From positions 1-64,000 of the forward strand of contig BDSI01000103.1 of the NCBI GenBank assembly GCA_003117195.1: a stretch of DNA of 64,000 nucleotides, in the 5' to 3' direction. Position numbers and translations under genes: made by a program. Under the pieces are notes generated by a model, which worked only from the letters and a program-made list of their open reading frames with translations, did not search any database and was not told the DNA's origin. Below are positions 22,008 through 33,200 of this stretch, in pieces. How positions within the stretch are numbered: position 1 is the first letter of the stretch; each line of letters opens with the position of its first letter. Origin of the DNA: Eudorina sp. 2006-703-Eu-15. Lineage: Eukaryota > Chlorophyta > Chlorophyceae > Chlamydomonadales > Volvocaceae.

Positions 22008-23899
22008 TTAGGCCTGCGGCTGCGGCGGCTGCGGCATCTCGCCAGACTCCAGCTGCGCCACGATCTCCATGATCTGGGCGGCGGGCAGCAGTCCCTCGGT
22101 CCGCAGGGCGGGCTTGCCGTTCTCCTTGGGGATGATCACCAGAGTGGGCAGGCCCTGAATCTGTAGGCCGAGTGCCGGAAGGGGGCGGGCGGTCGGTGAG
22201 GGCCACGAAACACAACACGCGCCGGGTGAGGGCGGGTTCGGGTGGCGGCAGTGCGCGAGGGTGCTGGGAAGTTGAACAAGGATGGGGCGGCGGGCGCGCA
22301 TCCGTGGGAGCGGGACGGCCGACCCGAGACACGCATGAAGGCGGCATGAGGGCTCTGGCGAGCGGTCCCTCGAGAGCGCGGGGTGTCGCAGGTACAGAGG
22401 CCCTGCTCAACACCGTCGTGCCGGGCTGCCAACACCTCGGAGTCTGGGGAGTAGGGGAGCTCCTTCCTCCACACGACCCATCCATCCGATGCAACGGCCC
22501 GCTCCTCTCCGCTCGGTCTCCGCATACGGAAGCATCACGCCCCCCCGGTCTCGAAAGCATATGACGACCCGGAGGCCGTCACCGTGCATCGGGCGTCACA
22601 GCCCTTGAGCCGATCAAGCAGCCGCCTCTCGGAGCTCTTGCGTGCCACGCCGGCCCCATCCAGCCCCATCCAAGCCCATCCGGCCCCATCCAGCCCCATC
22701 CCCCAGACCCCACCTTGAGCAGGTTGCTCAGCTCCGGGTTCTCGTCCACATCCACCTTGACCACCTTCACCTTGCCGTCCATTTCCTCCGCCACCTACGG
22801 AACCCATGCCCGGTCGTGGGACGGTAGGGGGCAAGGAGGGGAGCCAGGGCTTTGGCTGGGGGTACGGCGCAACTACCGGAGCCCCCGCAAAAAACGGGCC
22901 CAGGCAGAAGCTGAAAGCCGCATCGCATGCGCGGAATGGCAGCTCATTGGCGCCAATTCTTGGTTCGGCAAGCAGCACTGATTCACGGGTCGAGTCGGGT
23001 CGCTGAAACCGTGCTGGCTGCTGGTGGAGTCACGAGGTACAAGATCCGGACCAGCTGGGAGTACATTGTACAGCCTTCAACATGGATGCGATCCAGATCC
23101 AGATCCGGTTCCAGTTCCAGATCCAGATCCTAGGCTCCACGCCGACGCTCACCTGCTCCAGCTCACGAGCCAGGAGGAGACACGGACCGCACCACGTCTG
23201 GGGATGGACAGGACGGAGAGGGTGCGGGAGGGTGCGGTTGGGATGCGGGAAGGTGCGGAGATGGTGAGAGGACGAGGTACCCTAGAGGAGGACGAGGAGG
23301 AGGAGGAGGGCGAGACGGGGGTGATGCGTAGTGCGGAAGACGGATGGAGTTTCGGTTACAGCGCGAGCGGTGTCTCGCCGCGCTGGCCCAGCCAGGAAAC
23401 CGACCGGGGTTGGTCGGTGCCCCGCGGGTCTCACGAGACCGATCGATTCATTTGTTTTGCTGTTGCAGATGACAATCGAGGGAGCCGGTGGTTTATTCTT
23501 GTGGGTGGTTTTTGGGGACGATAGCTCACCGCGAAAAAGTCTACGATCAACGTGGTATCGCGCCCTGCAATGGCCACTTCGAGCTCCTCTCCAGTAATCT
23601 TCTGGACCTGCAGCCGTGGTCCACAGGCGATAAAGAACCACCGGGTCATGCTGCAGGCCTGAAAACAGGGCCCGACAGTATTATAGACAAGCGTAAGACA
23701 GCAAGCTTGCCTTGCTGCGGACTACGATGCTGTGCCGGGATGCAACACGCTCCCTGTTTCCAAGTGTCGAGATGCCTCGCAAGACGCGGACGAAGGGCGC
23801 TGTCGCGGGACGAGACGAAATTCTCGACACCATACGCTGCCTCGAAATTGCAGTTAATGAAGCATTGCGCCCCGCAATCCCCGACATGGCGTGAGACAT
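22008..23899 (-). CDS. plastid thioredoxin, thioredoxin z (CITRX)-like
   Basis: Five exons, all phase 0: 23711-23899, 23530-23607, 23153-23197, 22714-22794 and 22008-22160, giving about 181 residues (plant thioredoxin z is of similar length). Exon 1 is Arg/Ser/Ala-rich like a plastid transit peptide; the start could be the ATG at 23899 or 23887. Exons 2 and 3 join to give IVDFFATWCGPC, with the redox-active WCGPC motif split from its strand by an intron. Exon 4 holds VKVDVDENPELSNLL and exon 5 the cis-Pro strand GLPTLVIIP followed by RTEGLLP. The RTEG(L/I)P tail is characteristic of thioredoxin z, which in plants acts with the plastid-encoded RNA polymerase and reduces plastid targets. Intron 1 appears to use a GC donor (AAG then GCAAGC). 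Other plastid thioredoxin-like types are possible but fit the tail less well. Confidence 0.85.
22636..22707. repeat. CCCCATCCAG-type minisatellite
   Basis: Imperfect ~10-bp repeats in the last intron of the thioredoxin gene, directly beside the exon 4 donor. Confidence 0.8.
23089..23132. repeat. CCAGAT microsatellite
   Basis: Degenerate 6-bp repeats in the intron after the WCGPC exon. Confidence 0.8.
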
Positions 23900-24333
23900 C
23901 TCGAAACACAAAAGGCGGCTACAAAGGGATTTGGTGCGGGCACAGCGTTCAAGTGGATTACGTACTTTTACCCCGGCTGTGATCTCAATAAATGTTCATC
24001 GCAAGGAATCATTTCGTCGCCCGAACGGAATGCTCGTACCAACTCCCCACCCTCGATTTTCAGTTGCATCACCATATTCTACCGATCAATGCGATTTTAC
24101 TTAAGTACACTATTCTTGCTCAACGATAAAGTTAACGCTCACTTGCTTTGTGCTCTGCCCAAGACCTGGCACGTTTTGACGGGAGTACACACAGGGCGAT
24201 TGATCTTATCCCGGCAGTGCCCTGCGATTGCATAAAACAACTTTGATGCGCAGACCCTGACGCCGCCGCTTACCTGCGGCCTTGCTTCCCGTCTTTCTCT
24301 TCCGTTCACCACTCTTAGCAACACCCTTCGCAA
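23900..24333. promoter_or_regulatory. divergent promoter spacer, thioredoxin / LSM8
   Basis: 434 bp separate the two start codons, which point away from each other. It is less GC-rich than the coding DNA. No clear TATA box could be assigned; both genes presumably start within it. Confidence 0.45.
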
Positions 24334-25659
24334 ATGGCTACAGCAGAGACAGGACTGGGTTCATTAGTGGGCAGTAAGTTCGATGCTCTTTGATACGGCG
24401 TTGTCCTCTTTGGCGCGCATTTCAATCGATACCGCAACCCCTTTCGCAGCCCAAATTTCAGTTATTACCAACGATGGCAAGCACTACGTGGTGAGTTGAA
24501 ATCTTGCCACAAGGGGCTTTGGGTAGGAGGTGCCACCTTGATACTCAAACACAACCCGGCATCCGGCCCACCAGGGCATTCTTCGCGGCTACGACCAGGC
24601 AACGAACATTTTGCTACAGGAGTGCCAGGAGCGGGTGTACTCCACCAAGGTGAGGACCATGCAGCTCGCACGCTCTTGTTGGGGGGCCCCTTGCCAACTG
24701 AGTACGGAAATCCGATGTAAGTGTTGTACGCTTCCCCTTCTCATTCCATCCGCTGCCTGAAACACTTGACATGGAGTTTCTCAAACCCTATACCCTAGAG
24801 GTGTTGCATGCCCTGCGAGGTTGTAACATGGCCTCTGAAACCACGTCCTTGAGTCCCTCCTATGCCTCGTGGTCCTCACGGTCCTCACCGCCCCCGGGGC
24901 TTGTCCCACCCTCCCCCGATCCTTCTCCCGCTGTGCGCAGTCGGGCGTCCAGATCATCCAAAACCCGGGGGTGTACTGCATCCGCGGCGACAATGTGTGA
25001 GCCATCCACATCTCAAATGCGCGCCGCGCGGGGCACGCAACAGGACAATAACGGGCGGGGAGGCGTCATCATCCGGGGGGCAGCGATGTCGCTGTTCAGG
25101 GGTGACGGACCCCAGCCGTGCAGGACCGCAGCCTAGGGGCCCAAGCAAACGGGCATGAAAGGACCCGGCATGCTTTCTGTGCAGTTAGAGAGAGAGGGGA
25201 AACGAGAGAGAGGGGGGGAAGAAAATCGTGTGTGGCGTTCACCCGGACGCGTCCAGCTGCCACGGGCTTTCTGTTCTGCCCCCTTGACGATCACGCACCC
25301 CAGCCCATACGTCGATCAGAGTCCAGGGTCCACAGCTGTCCGGCCATGCCGGATGATCCTGCCTTTCCCTTTGTCGGGTGGAGCGCAGTGGAAGCGCGCC
25401 CTTGTGCTTTGCTGCCCGTCGTCCCCTAGTGGTGCAGGCCAACCCAGCCCGCTCTCAATGGCTGATACGGTACTCTGTGCTCCCTGTTCGTCCCCGCCCT
25501 GTCCTGTCCTGCCCCGTTACGTTCGGTGGGCCTCCCGCGCCGCCCTTCCCATCCCATGCCCTCCGCAGGGCGGTGGTAGGTGAAGTGGACGAGGAGGCGG
25601 ACGCACAACTGGACCTCAGTGCGGTGCGGGCGCCCCCGTTGCCGCCCATCCAGCACTGA
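24334..25659 (+). CDS. LSM8: U6 snRNA-associated Sm-like protein LSm8
   Basis: Five exons (24334-24373, 24450-24490, 24575-24649, 24941-24996, 25569-25659) join in phase to exactly 100 residues, the usual LSm8 size. The Sm1 motif is spread over ISVITNDGKHYVGIL and GYDQATNILL, and the Sm2 motif is CIRGDNVAVVGEVDEE. The Q-E-C-Q-E-R-V-Y-S stretch and the acidic end after Sm2 place it with LSm8 rather than LSm1-7. LSm8 caps the nuclear LSm2-8 ring, which binds the U-rich 3' end of U6 snRNA for splicing. The donor of intron 4 is placed after GACAATGT so that GTGAGC is used and Val is restored in RGDNV. It is head-to-head with the thioredoxin gene. Confidence 0.93.
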
Positions 25660-26065
25660 GCTGGAAGCTCTCTTATGCTTGCAGCACCAGCCGGCCGCTG
25701 TGTGTGGGGACATTGTGTGCAGGAGACATGCGGGTGGCGCGCGTGTGTGTGTGTGCATAGGGAAATGGCGGCCCTGAGTGCAAGGCCCGGGGGACGGGCT
25801 CATGCAGCGGAGCTGCCGAGATGCGTACGCGTTGGAGGAGCGGCGAGGGAAGCCAAGGGCGGTGGGGGCGCAGCGTTGCGGCAGGAGTTCAGGGCGCCTA
25901 GGGGTGCGCGTGGCGGCAGGTGCTGAATGCGCCCGTTGGCGGGCCTGGCTGGCCCCTGCCACCTGGCCCGGGGTAAGCAAGTCAAGATGAGGACAGCGCC
26001 TCCACCAACACAGGACCAACTTGGTTGCAGGCAGAAACTCCTTTCGCGCTTGGGGTCAGCGGACG

Positions 26066-26105
26066 GCGACTGACTGACTGAAGGACTGACTGACGGACTG
26101 ACTGG
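26066..26105. repeat. GACT microsatellite
   Basis: Imperfect run of GACT/GACG words downstream of LSM8. Confidence 0.85.
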
Positions 26106-26167
26106 GGTTAGTTGGGCCACTTTGGCAAAGCCTGGGGCCGGGGATGGGGTCTTGCTGGACAAGGCGT

Positions 26168-26172
26168 TGTAA
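26168..26172 (+). terminator. putative LSM8 poly(A) signal TGTAA
   Basis: TGTAA is the usual poly(A) signal in volvocine algae. It is the first one found downstream of the stop codon, about 510 nt away. Confidence 0.35.
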
Positions 26173-27331
26173 TCGGACCCGTCAGCGGAGGCTGGTTATC
26201 GTGGAGGCAGCTCCTTGCAGCTGATTGCAGCTTCTTGTTTCCCCCCGACCTGGGCGGGTCGTTAAGGAGCTGGGTTTGGGCGTCACCCGCAGGCTGCTGC
26301 ACGCCCGGCCTGCTCCTTTGCGCTGTGGTCCCATGTGGTGCAGGTTGGCGGGTACGCGAGGGCGGGGTACGGCGGACGCTGCCTCTAAACATGTGCAAGG
26401 GTTGCTTGCATGCAGGGGTTGCACAGAGTGGAGGACATGGCAGCATTGGGGTCAGCTGAAGGATCGGTCTTTTGGGGGTTTGGGGGGCTGGCCCAGCGGA
26501 CGCTGGACGCTGGACGCGCGGCGAATGGACAGCAGCGTCGCCGTCGCATGGGAGGTTCGGGAATGGGAGCGGCCATCGTGATGTACGGCATGGTCCATCT
26601 GATGTACGGCTGCCTTGAGCCGATGGGACGCTGGTATCAGGTTCGGCTCTTGGTGTGTGGCGGTGAAGCGAGGGGTGGTGTGTTTAGGGGTGTACACACC
26701 TCGGGGTGTATTGTTGGCGGCGTGCTGTGGGGACCGGCAGTCGAGGCGATGGCAGGTGACTGCCGTACATTCCTATATACGGCACTACAGAGCAGAGCAG
26801 GAGCAGGTGGCGTCGGCTTGTCTCGCTCGGAAGGAGCAGGGCGCGAGTGCGGGTGCTGTCGCAAGGCTGTCGATGCAACAGCACGGTAACCGCGTCGCTG
26901 GTGGTGTCTGGCGGTCCAGAATTTACGACCCGCAGCCGCATGCCGTGCACTCGATTCACATGTCAGACCCGACGACAACGCCACATGATGGGCCATCATG
27001 TAGCAACGCCATCAATTGATGGCGTACGTTGCTCGACTGCCTCGAAGTGCGGCGTTTCCCCGCCCGAGGGGCGCACAGTCAGCGACAACTCGCCCGAGCT
27101 GCCTGTCCTCCTCGTCCTGCGAATAAAGCCTCCATCTCGAATGGCCAGTGTCACAACGTCACGTGAACAGGCCTAGGCCGCTACAACGTTCGGTCAGCAG
27201 CGCTCCCTGACCAACTGCCCTGATCAACTCGGCTGCCCCCGGGAGCACACCAAACCGTGAACCCCCAACCGCCATCTCCACTCGAAACCGTGTCTGGGCC
27301 ACCCACGTCCCTTGGAGCTCAAGCGTGCAAC

Positions 27332-30160
27332 TCAGCCGGCCCTCGGCCGCCCCGGCCGGGTCCCCAGCACATGCCAGGCCACACAGCCGTACAACAGTCG
27401 AGCCGTCTCCCCCAGCTGAGCGATCTCCGCGGCCCCTCCGCCGCTGCACTTCCCGCCGGCGGCGGCGGCGGCAGCGATCCCCCGACCCGGGCCGCCGGGT
27501 CCGCTGGCCGTACCCCACAGAAGGACTGCCGTCAGCAGGTCGGACAGGCGCGAATGTACGGCAGCCTCGTGGGCTTCACCCTCTGCCGCCAGGCAGCAGG
27601 GGCAGCTCTCCTGCCCGAAAAGCGGTTGCTGGCGCCCCGCCGCCGCCGCCGCCGGTGCCGCCAAATGCCCCGCCACCAAGGCCACGGAGGTTTGTGGCAG
27701 CTCGTACGGCAGCGGCACGCACTCCAGCAGCTCCGTCAGCAGCTCAAGCTCATACAACACCTCCGTACTGCAGCTGCCGTACAGGGTCTGCAGCGCCCGC
27801 AGGCTGTACGTCAGGTACCGCGCCGCGTCGCGGGCGAGCGACTCGAGCTCACGACTTGAAAGCGTCGAGGGTGGCGGCGGCGGTACGCCTGCCGTGGCGG
27901 CGGCGGCGGCGGTGCCTGCAGCGGCGGCGGCGGCGGCGGTCGTCCGCAGCACCATCACCGCTGCCTCCCCAAGCTGGTGCATTGTGGAGCCCATAAGCCG
28001 ATTGGTGTCCGGAAGCACTGTTCGCCGGAGATCCGCCGCACGTTGCAGCCGCCGCCAGGCCGCCAGGAGCGAGGACGCAGCGGCGGCAGCCTCCGCCGCC
28101 GCCGCCGCCGCCGCGGCCGCGTCGCCGCCCTCCAGAACTGCCGCCGCCGGCTCCGCCAGCTCGCCGGCTCGCGACAGAACCGACGCGGCCGCCACCTCCG
28201 CCTCCGCTGTCAGACGCTCGCCGCAGTACGGGCAGCCGTAGTCGGGTGTGGCGGCCGCGCCGGCGGGACTGTACTCCGCCCCAAGGGTACCCGGCGCAGC
28301 GGGGCCGCTCTTGGCGCCGCCGCAGCCGCCGCCGCCACCGCACAAGGCGACGACCCGTGGGTCAGTGGGCAACACCGCCGCGGGCAGCCCCGTCTTCACC
28401 GCCGATGCCGGCGCCGCCGCAGGCGTTCCGCTCAGAACCGCAGTTGGTTCAGCCTTGCTTGGACAGGGAGGGTCGGAGGCGCTTGGTCCTGGGGGTTCCC
28501 CCGGCTGAGTTCGTTGACCGCCAGAGCCGCCGCTGCTGCTCCCGGTGTCACCGCCAGCGGCGGCGCAGTCGCCACCACCGCCATCACAATCCTTGCCGCC
28601 GCTGGTGCAGCAGTCGCTGGTGCTGTTGCAACGGGGGCATTTCAGGCCCCACAGCGCCGCCTCCAGCGCCGCCCAGCCGCCACTGACCCGCGGGTCGGCG
28701 CAAGCCTCGCAGCCGCACGTGAAGCCGTACTGCGCCTGCCGGCCGGCACGTCAGATTTAAACATGCATACGGTGTGAGGAAGGCGGTGTTGGGAAGGTGG
28801 TGTGGAGTAGGTGGTGTGGGAAGGTGGTGTGGGGAGGCAGGTGTAGGAGGTAGGTGTGGGGAGGCAGGTGTAGGAGGTAGGTGTGGGGAGGCAGGTGTAG
28901 GAGGTAGGCCACATGGAGGTCCAGCCCCAGGAAGCACAGGCCAGGAAACCCTGATTCATCGCTGAACGCCTGCCAGCAGCAACGAACGCTGGGATTGAGC
29001 TCGAACGGGATCCTCCTCCTCCCCCTCCGTCCATCGTCCGGGTATCTGAACCGCGCCCCCTACAGCACGGTCCCCTCTTATAGGACCGTCACCCCTCATC
29101 ATCATCCCAACAGATTCCCCTCTTCCCCTCTTCCCCTCTTCCCCTCTTCCCCTCTTCCCCTCTTCCCCTCTTCCCCTCTTCCCCTCTTCCCCTCTTCCCC
29201 TCTTCCCCTCTTCCCCTCTTCCCCTCTTCCCCTCTTCCCCTCTTCCCCTCTTCCCCTCTTCCCCTCTTCCCCTCTTCCCCTCTTCCCCTCTTCCCCTCTT
29301 CCCCTCTTTCCTGTCCCTTGTGCCTCTGTCCCGCTGCCCAGCTGCCCCTCTTTCCGAGGCCGAGACCGCATCCATTCGTCGCCCTCTCAGGTTGGACCCG
29401 GGGGTCAGGCCAGCCCACCTGCAGCGCCGCCAGCCGCTGGCTGCGAGGCGCCTTGCCGCGCTGCGGGCCGTAGCTGATGGTCAGCGCCTGCCCGGGCCCC
29501 ACCGTACGACAGGTCCGAGCCACCAGCTGCAAACCCGCACAGAACCTGACATGAGTGCAAACGGGGGAGAAGCCACGTGCGGGGGGCGAGTAAGCGGCAG
29601 GGTTCACGTGGGTAGCCGTGAGGGTCAAAACACATGTGTGAGACACAGCACGGTGCCTTGACGCCCCTCGGGCTGTGTTTCGGGTGTGCATGCGTGCCCA
29701 ACAGTTCACCCAGGTACCGTACCAGCTGCCGTACCAAGGTACGTGCCGTACCCTGGTTGGGAACCGCACATTAAAATCCTCACATGCCAACTGCCCAACC
29801 GCAATGCACCTGTTACGGTACAGGGTACACATCTCCATCCTCGGCTTCCCCGTGGAGCTCCCCGAGCGGTGCCGTAGCTGCCCCTCGTAGCGGCAGTAGC
29901 TGGTCCTGGAGGCAGTAGCTGGCGACCTAGACCCAGGGGTCAGGCCGTCGCTCTCGATCACACACCCCTTTTGGCGCCACCATGCCCCATTGCGTAGCGC
30001 GCACTCCTGCCCTGCCCGCCGATCGATTACGCACTTGACCCATTACACACTCACTCACCCGGGCGGGTTTCTTTTCAAAACACACTCACCCGGTTTGGGT
30101 CGGGCGGGTTTCTTTTCAAAACACACTCACCCGGTTTGGGTCGGGCGGGTCTCTTCTCTA

Positions 30161-30235
<75 letters not shown>

Positions 30236-33200
30236 TGGCAACAGCCACCTCCACAACGCCCACCCCGAGGCGTGCGGGTGTGGCGAGTACGGCGGTGCGG
30301 GGCCCCACCCGTGTTCACCACGGGCACACCATTTCTGGGCATGCCCGGTCGCTCAGGCAGTGATACAGCAGATCGGGGTACACGTTCCGGGCCCCATCAC
30401 CCGAGCCAACGTGTGGCTGGCTGAGCCGCCACAGGGGGTACAGCAAGGGGTTTGGGACATCGTTGCCCTGGCGGCGCTGACGGCCATGGAGCGGGCGAGG
30501 GTGGGGTTACGTGCAGCGACCCTCCACGGCGGCGCACAGCCTGTGCCGGGGGCGCCGGCTGCCCCATCGCCGGTTGATGTAGCTAAGGCGCGCGCAGTCA
30601 TGGAGTTCTGGCAGCGGGTGGCCAGTTTCGCAGAACTGGGCCGACCGCGACGGGGATGGGAGGGGGTGGGACCGGACCACCCAATCCTATCGGTGGTGGA
30701 CGGCCGGATCCGCTGCGTGCAGCCAGTAGACGTAGACTCGTGATGGATAGATAGCAGCGCGAGACGCTAGGGTGTAGGGATTGGGACTAGGGAAGCCCAC
30801 TTCCGGGCACGATGGGGATCCGTGGGTGTCCGAGGAGGGTCGGGCCCGACCAGTGGGAGTTGGCAGCGAGCGGGACGTGTAGGCGAGGGCCGCTTGCGAC
30901 GGGAAGGGGTGTACGACAGGGAAGCTTGCGTGGTGATGTGCTGCCTTGTGCAAACCATAGCCCCATCATGGAGCACCCGACTGCATACCCGGACCCAGCA
31001 AGGCCTGACGCGTGCGAGACGCCTCGCTCTGGCTCAGCTGGGCAGGCAGGCCTGCCGGAGGGTGCAACCCTAGCTAGTACGATTAGGTTGGGACGCGGGA
31101 CCAGGCTAGTTTTACCGCACCAAGCAGGGGCGCGCCTCCGAAACGCGCCCTGGGTGCTGCAAGGAGTTGAGGAGGTTGAACAGCGGACTGCGAGGCGAGA
31201 CCGCCCGGGATGGGCCTTTCCCTTGAGGGGGGACAGCGGTCACCGATCCTCGGGGATCGGGCACGCGCCCTTGGTTGAGAGCGAGGGGACAGAGGCCCCT
31301 TACGCCCCTTTCCCCCGTATCCGGGGAAAGTGCTTCGGCGGTCTCCCGTATGGGGCGGGTTAGCGCCCCCGGCCAGTGTCGGCCCGGCAGATATGTAACG
31401 ATTCACATACACTCACTCACTCTCTTGGTTTATTTTAACTCACTCACTCACCGGACCCCCAGATTGGGCATGCAGCTGTGGGTGAGCAGCGCCGCACGAG
31501 GGTACAGCGCCAGCGCTAGCGGCTCGTCCGGCGCCGCGTCCCGCCGTACGGCAAACCCGTTGACACGCACCCGGCACATGGCCAGGAACAGCTCCCCCGC
31601 GGTCAGCTCGGGCGGCTTCAACGCGCCGGCTGCCGGTACGGCAGCGCAGAGCCGCCGGAGCCGCCGCCACTGCCGCTGCCGCTGTGCCGCGGATGCCGCC
31701 GCCGCCGCCGCCTGCTGCGGCCGGTCCTCAGTCTCGTCCTCGGCGCCCTCGCCACTGCCCAGAGGGGCATTGTCCCCCACGGCCACGCGCCCTCGCTCGC
31801 CGCGAAGTGCTCCTCTGTGCTCCTCGCCCTCCTCGTGCTCCTCCTCGCGCTCCTCCTCCTCTTCTTCCTCGTGCTCCTCTGACGGCGGCGGAGGCTGCAG
31901 CTTGTACCGCATCCACCGGCGGAGGGCCACGTGGCAGGCGGACCGGTACGCCGCCGCGGTGACGGCGGCTAGCACGGCAATACGGAGAAGCTCGGCGCGG
32001 TCCAGGCTGTCGGCGGACGAGCGGCAAGTGAATGTGCAGGGTGGACGCCGTACAGTGACCCACGGGTCTGTCAACCTCCCTGTAAATCACGAAATGCACG
32101 CGGCTTGCACGGCATATAATCTCACTGAAGCTGCTTTGCACATCCTCATCCTTTCGGCGGGTTGGGAACCCAACGGCGAAGCTAGCTGTTGAAGAAAAAG
32201 GTATCAGGAACCAGGCGTTGCAGGTAACCCTAACCATTCTCGCAGGTTAACATTATTAATTCAGACTCCTGTCAGCACAGCACAGCATAGCACAGCACAG
32301 CACAGGCCGCACCTGTCGCAGTGCGTCAGCAGCCTCCCGAGGACCTCCCCAGCTGACAGCGACGACCCATGGGTCATGTGCAGATCTCCGGGTGCGCCCT
32401 CCACCGCCACCGCATCCGCGGCCGCCGCCGCCGCCAACCCCTCCGTCTCCACCCGTCTCAATACGGCGCCTCCCTCAAGCTGCGGCGGCGGCGAACGTTG
32501 CGACGGAGGCTGCGACGGAAGCTGCGACGGAGGCTGCGACGCTGTGACGTCCAGCTGCGCTGCAGTCCCCTCCGCGGGCGCTGTCGACGCCCCCGCCGTC
32601 CCATGGGCAGTGATCCCCGCCCGCCCCGCGACCCCTGCGGGTCCGGGTACCGCCGCCTGCGCCTCCGCTGCCGCCCGCCGCACCAAGCGGCAAGCCAGGA
32701 TCGCCGTCTCCGGCAGCAGCTGCACCCAGGGCAGCCCGCACTCGCAGCCGCCGGGGGCGTGGAAGAGGTCCTGGGCCCTGTACGGTACGACAGGGCAGCA
32801 TGATACGGCGCGAGGAAGTGGTGGGGGTGTGTGCGGGGGCATCCGTGCATGGCAGACCGGGACGTACCTGCAGTACGGGCTGCAATACAGTGCCATTGGG
32901 CAGTACAGACACGGGTACGGCACTGCGCCGGTATTGATGTCCAAGGCCGCCGTACATCGCCAGCATCTCAGCGGCGTGCTCTTGCTGCTGCCGCCGCCAC
33001 CACCGTTATGCTTCCGCCGCCGCCGCCAGCGCTTGTACAGCACCGCCGCCAGCGGCCAGTCGTACAGCACATCGATGGCGGGAGGGAGCGGCGGCCCGTC
33101 GCTCGACACGATGAGATGACGACCTAGCTCCGGTGAACTGGTTTCGATGACCCGTGGGTCTGTCGCGCTGATAGGATTCCCCCTTTGTTCTCCGCCAAGC

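Larger units (their letters stand above)
25660..27331. other. spacer between convergent LSM8 and TPR-MYND-SET genes
   Basis: This contains the LSM8 3' untranslated region (a TGTAA poly(A)-type signal at 26168-26172) and a GACT microsatellite at 26066-26105. Two copies of GATGTACGGC lie at about 26580-26610. Several GC-rich open frames on both strands lack recognisable similarity and splice context. No gene is called. Confidence 0.5.

Noticed and set aside
27894..28777. Plus-strand frames opposite the last TPR-MYND-SET exon
   Set aside because: Shadow frames of an Ala/Gly-rich coding exon.
29840..29914. Possible extra SET exon (TSYCRYEGQLRHR) after the GACCCAGGGGTC palindrome
   Set aside because: Phase fits on the left, but direct joining of the exons ending at 31452 and starting at 29545 restores the family pattern HSCxPN...VRF.G..L better.
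29089..29961. 290-codon minus-strand frame with repeated GEEGKRGR-like residues
   Set aside because: Produced by the 8-bp CCCCTCTT satellite; only the part at 29419-29545 is a real SET-domain exon.
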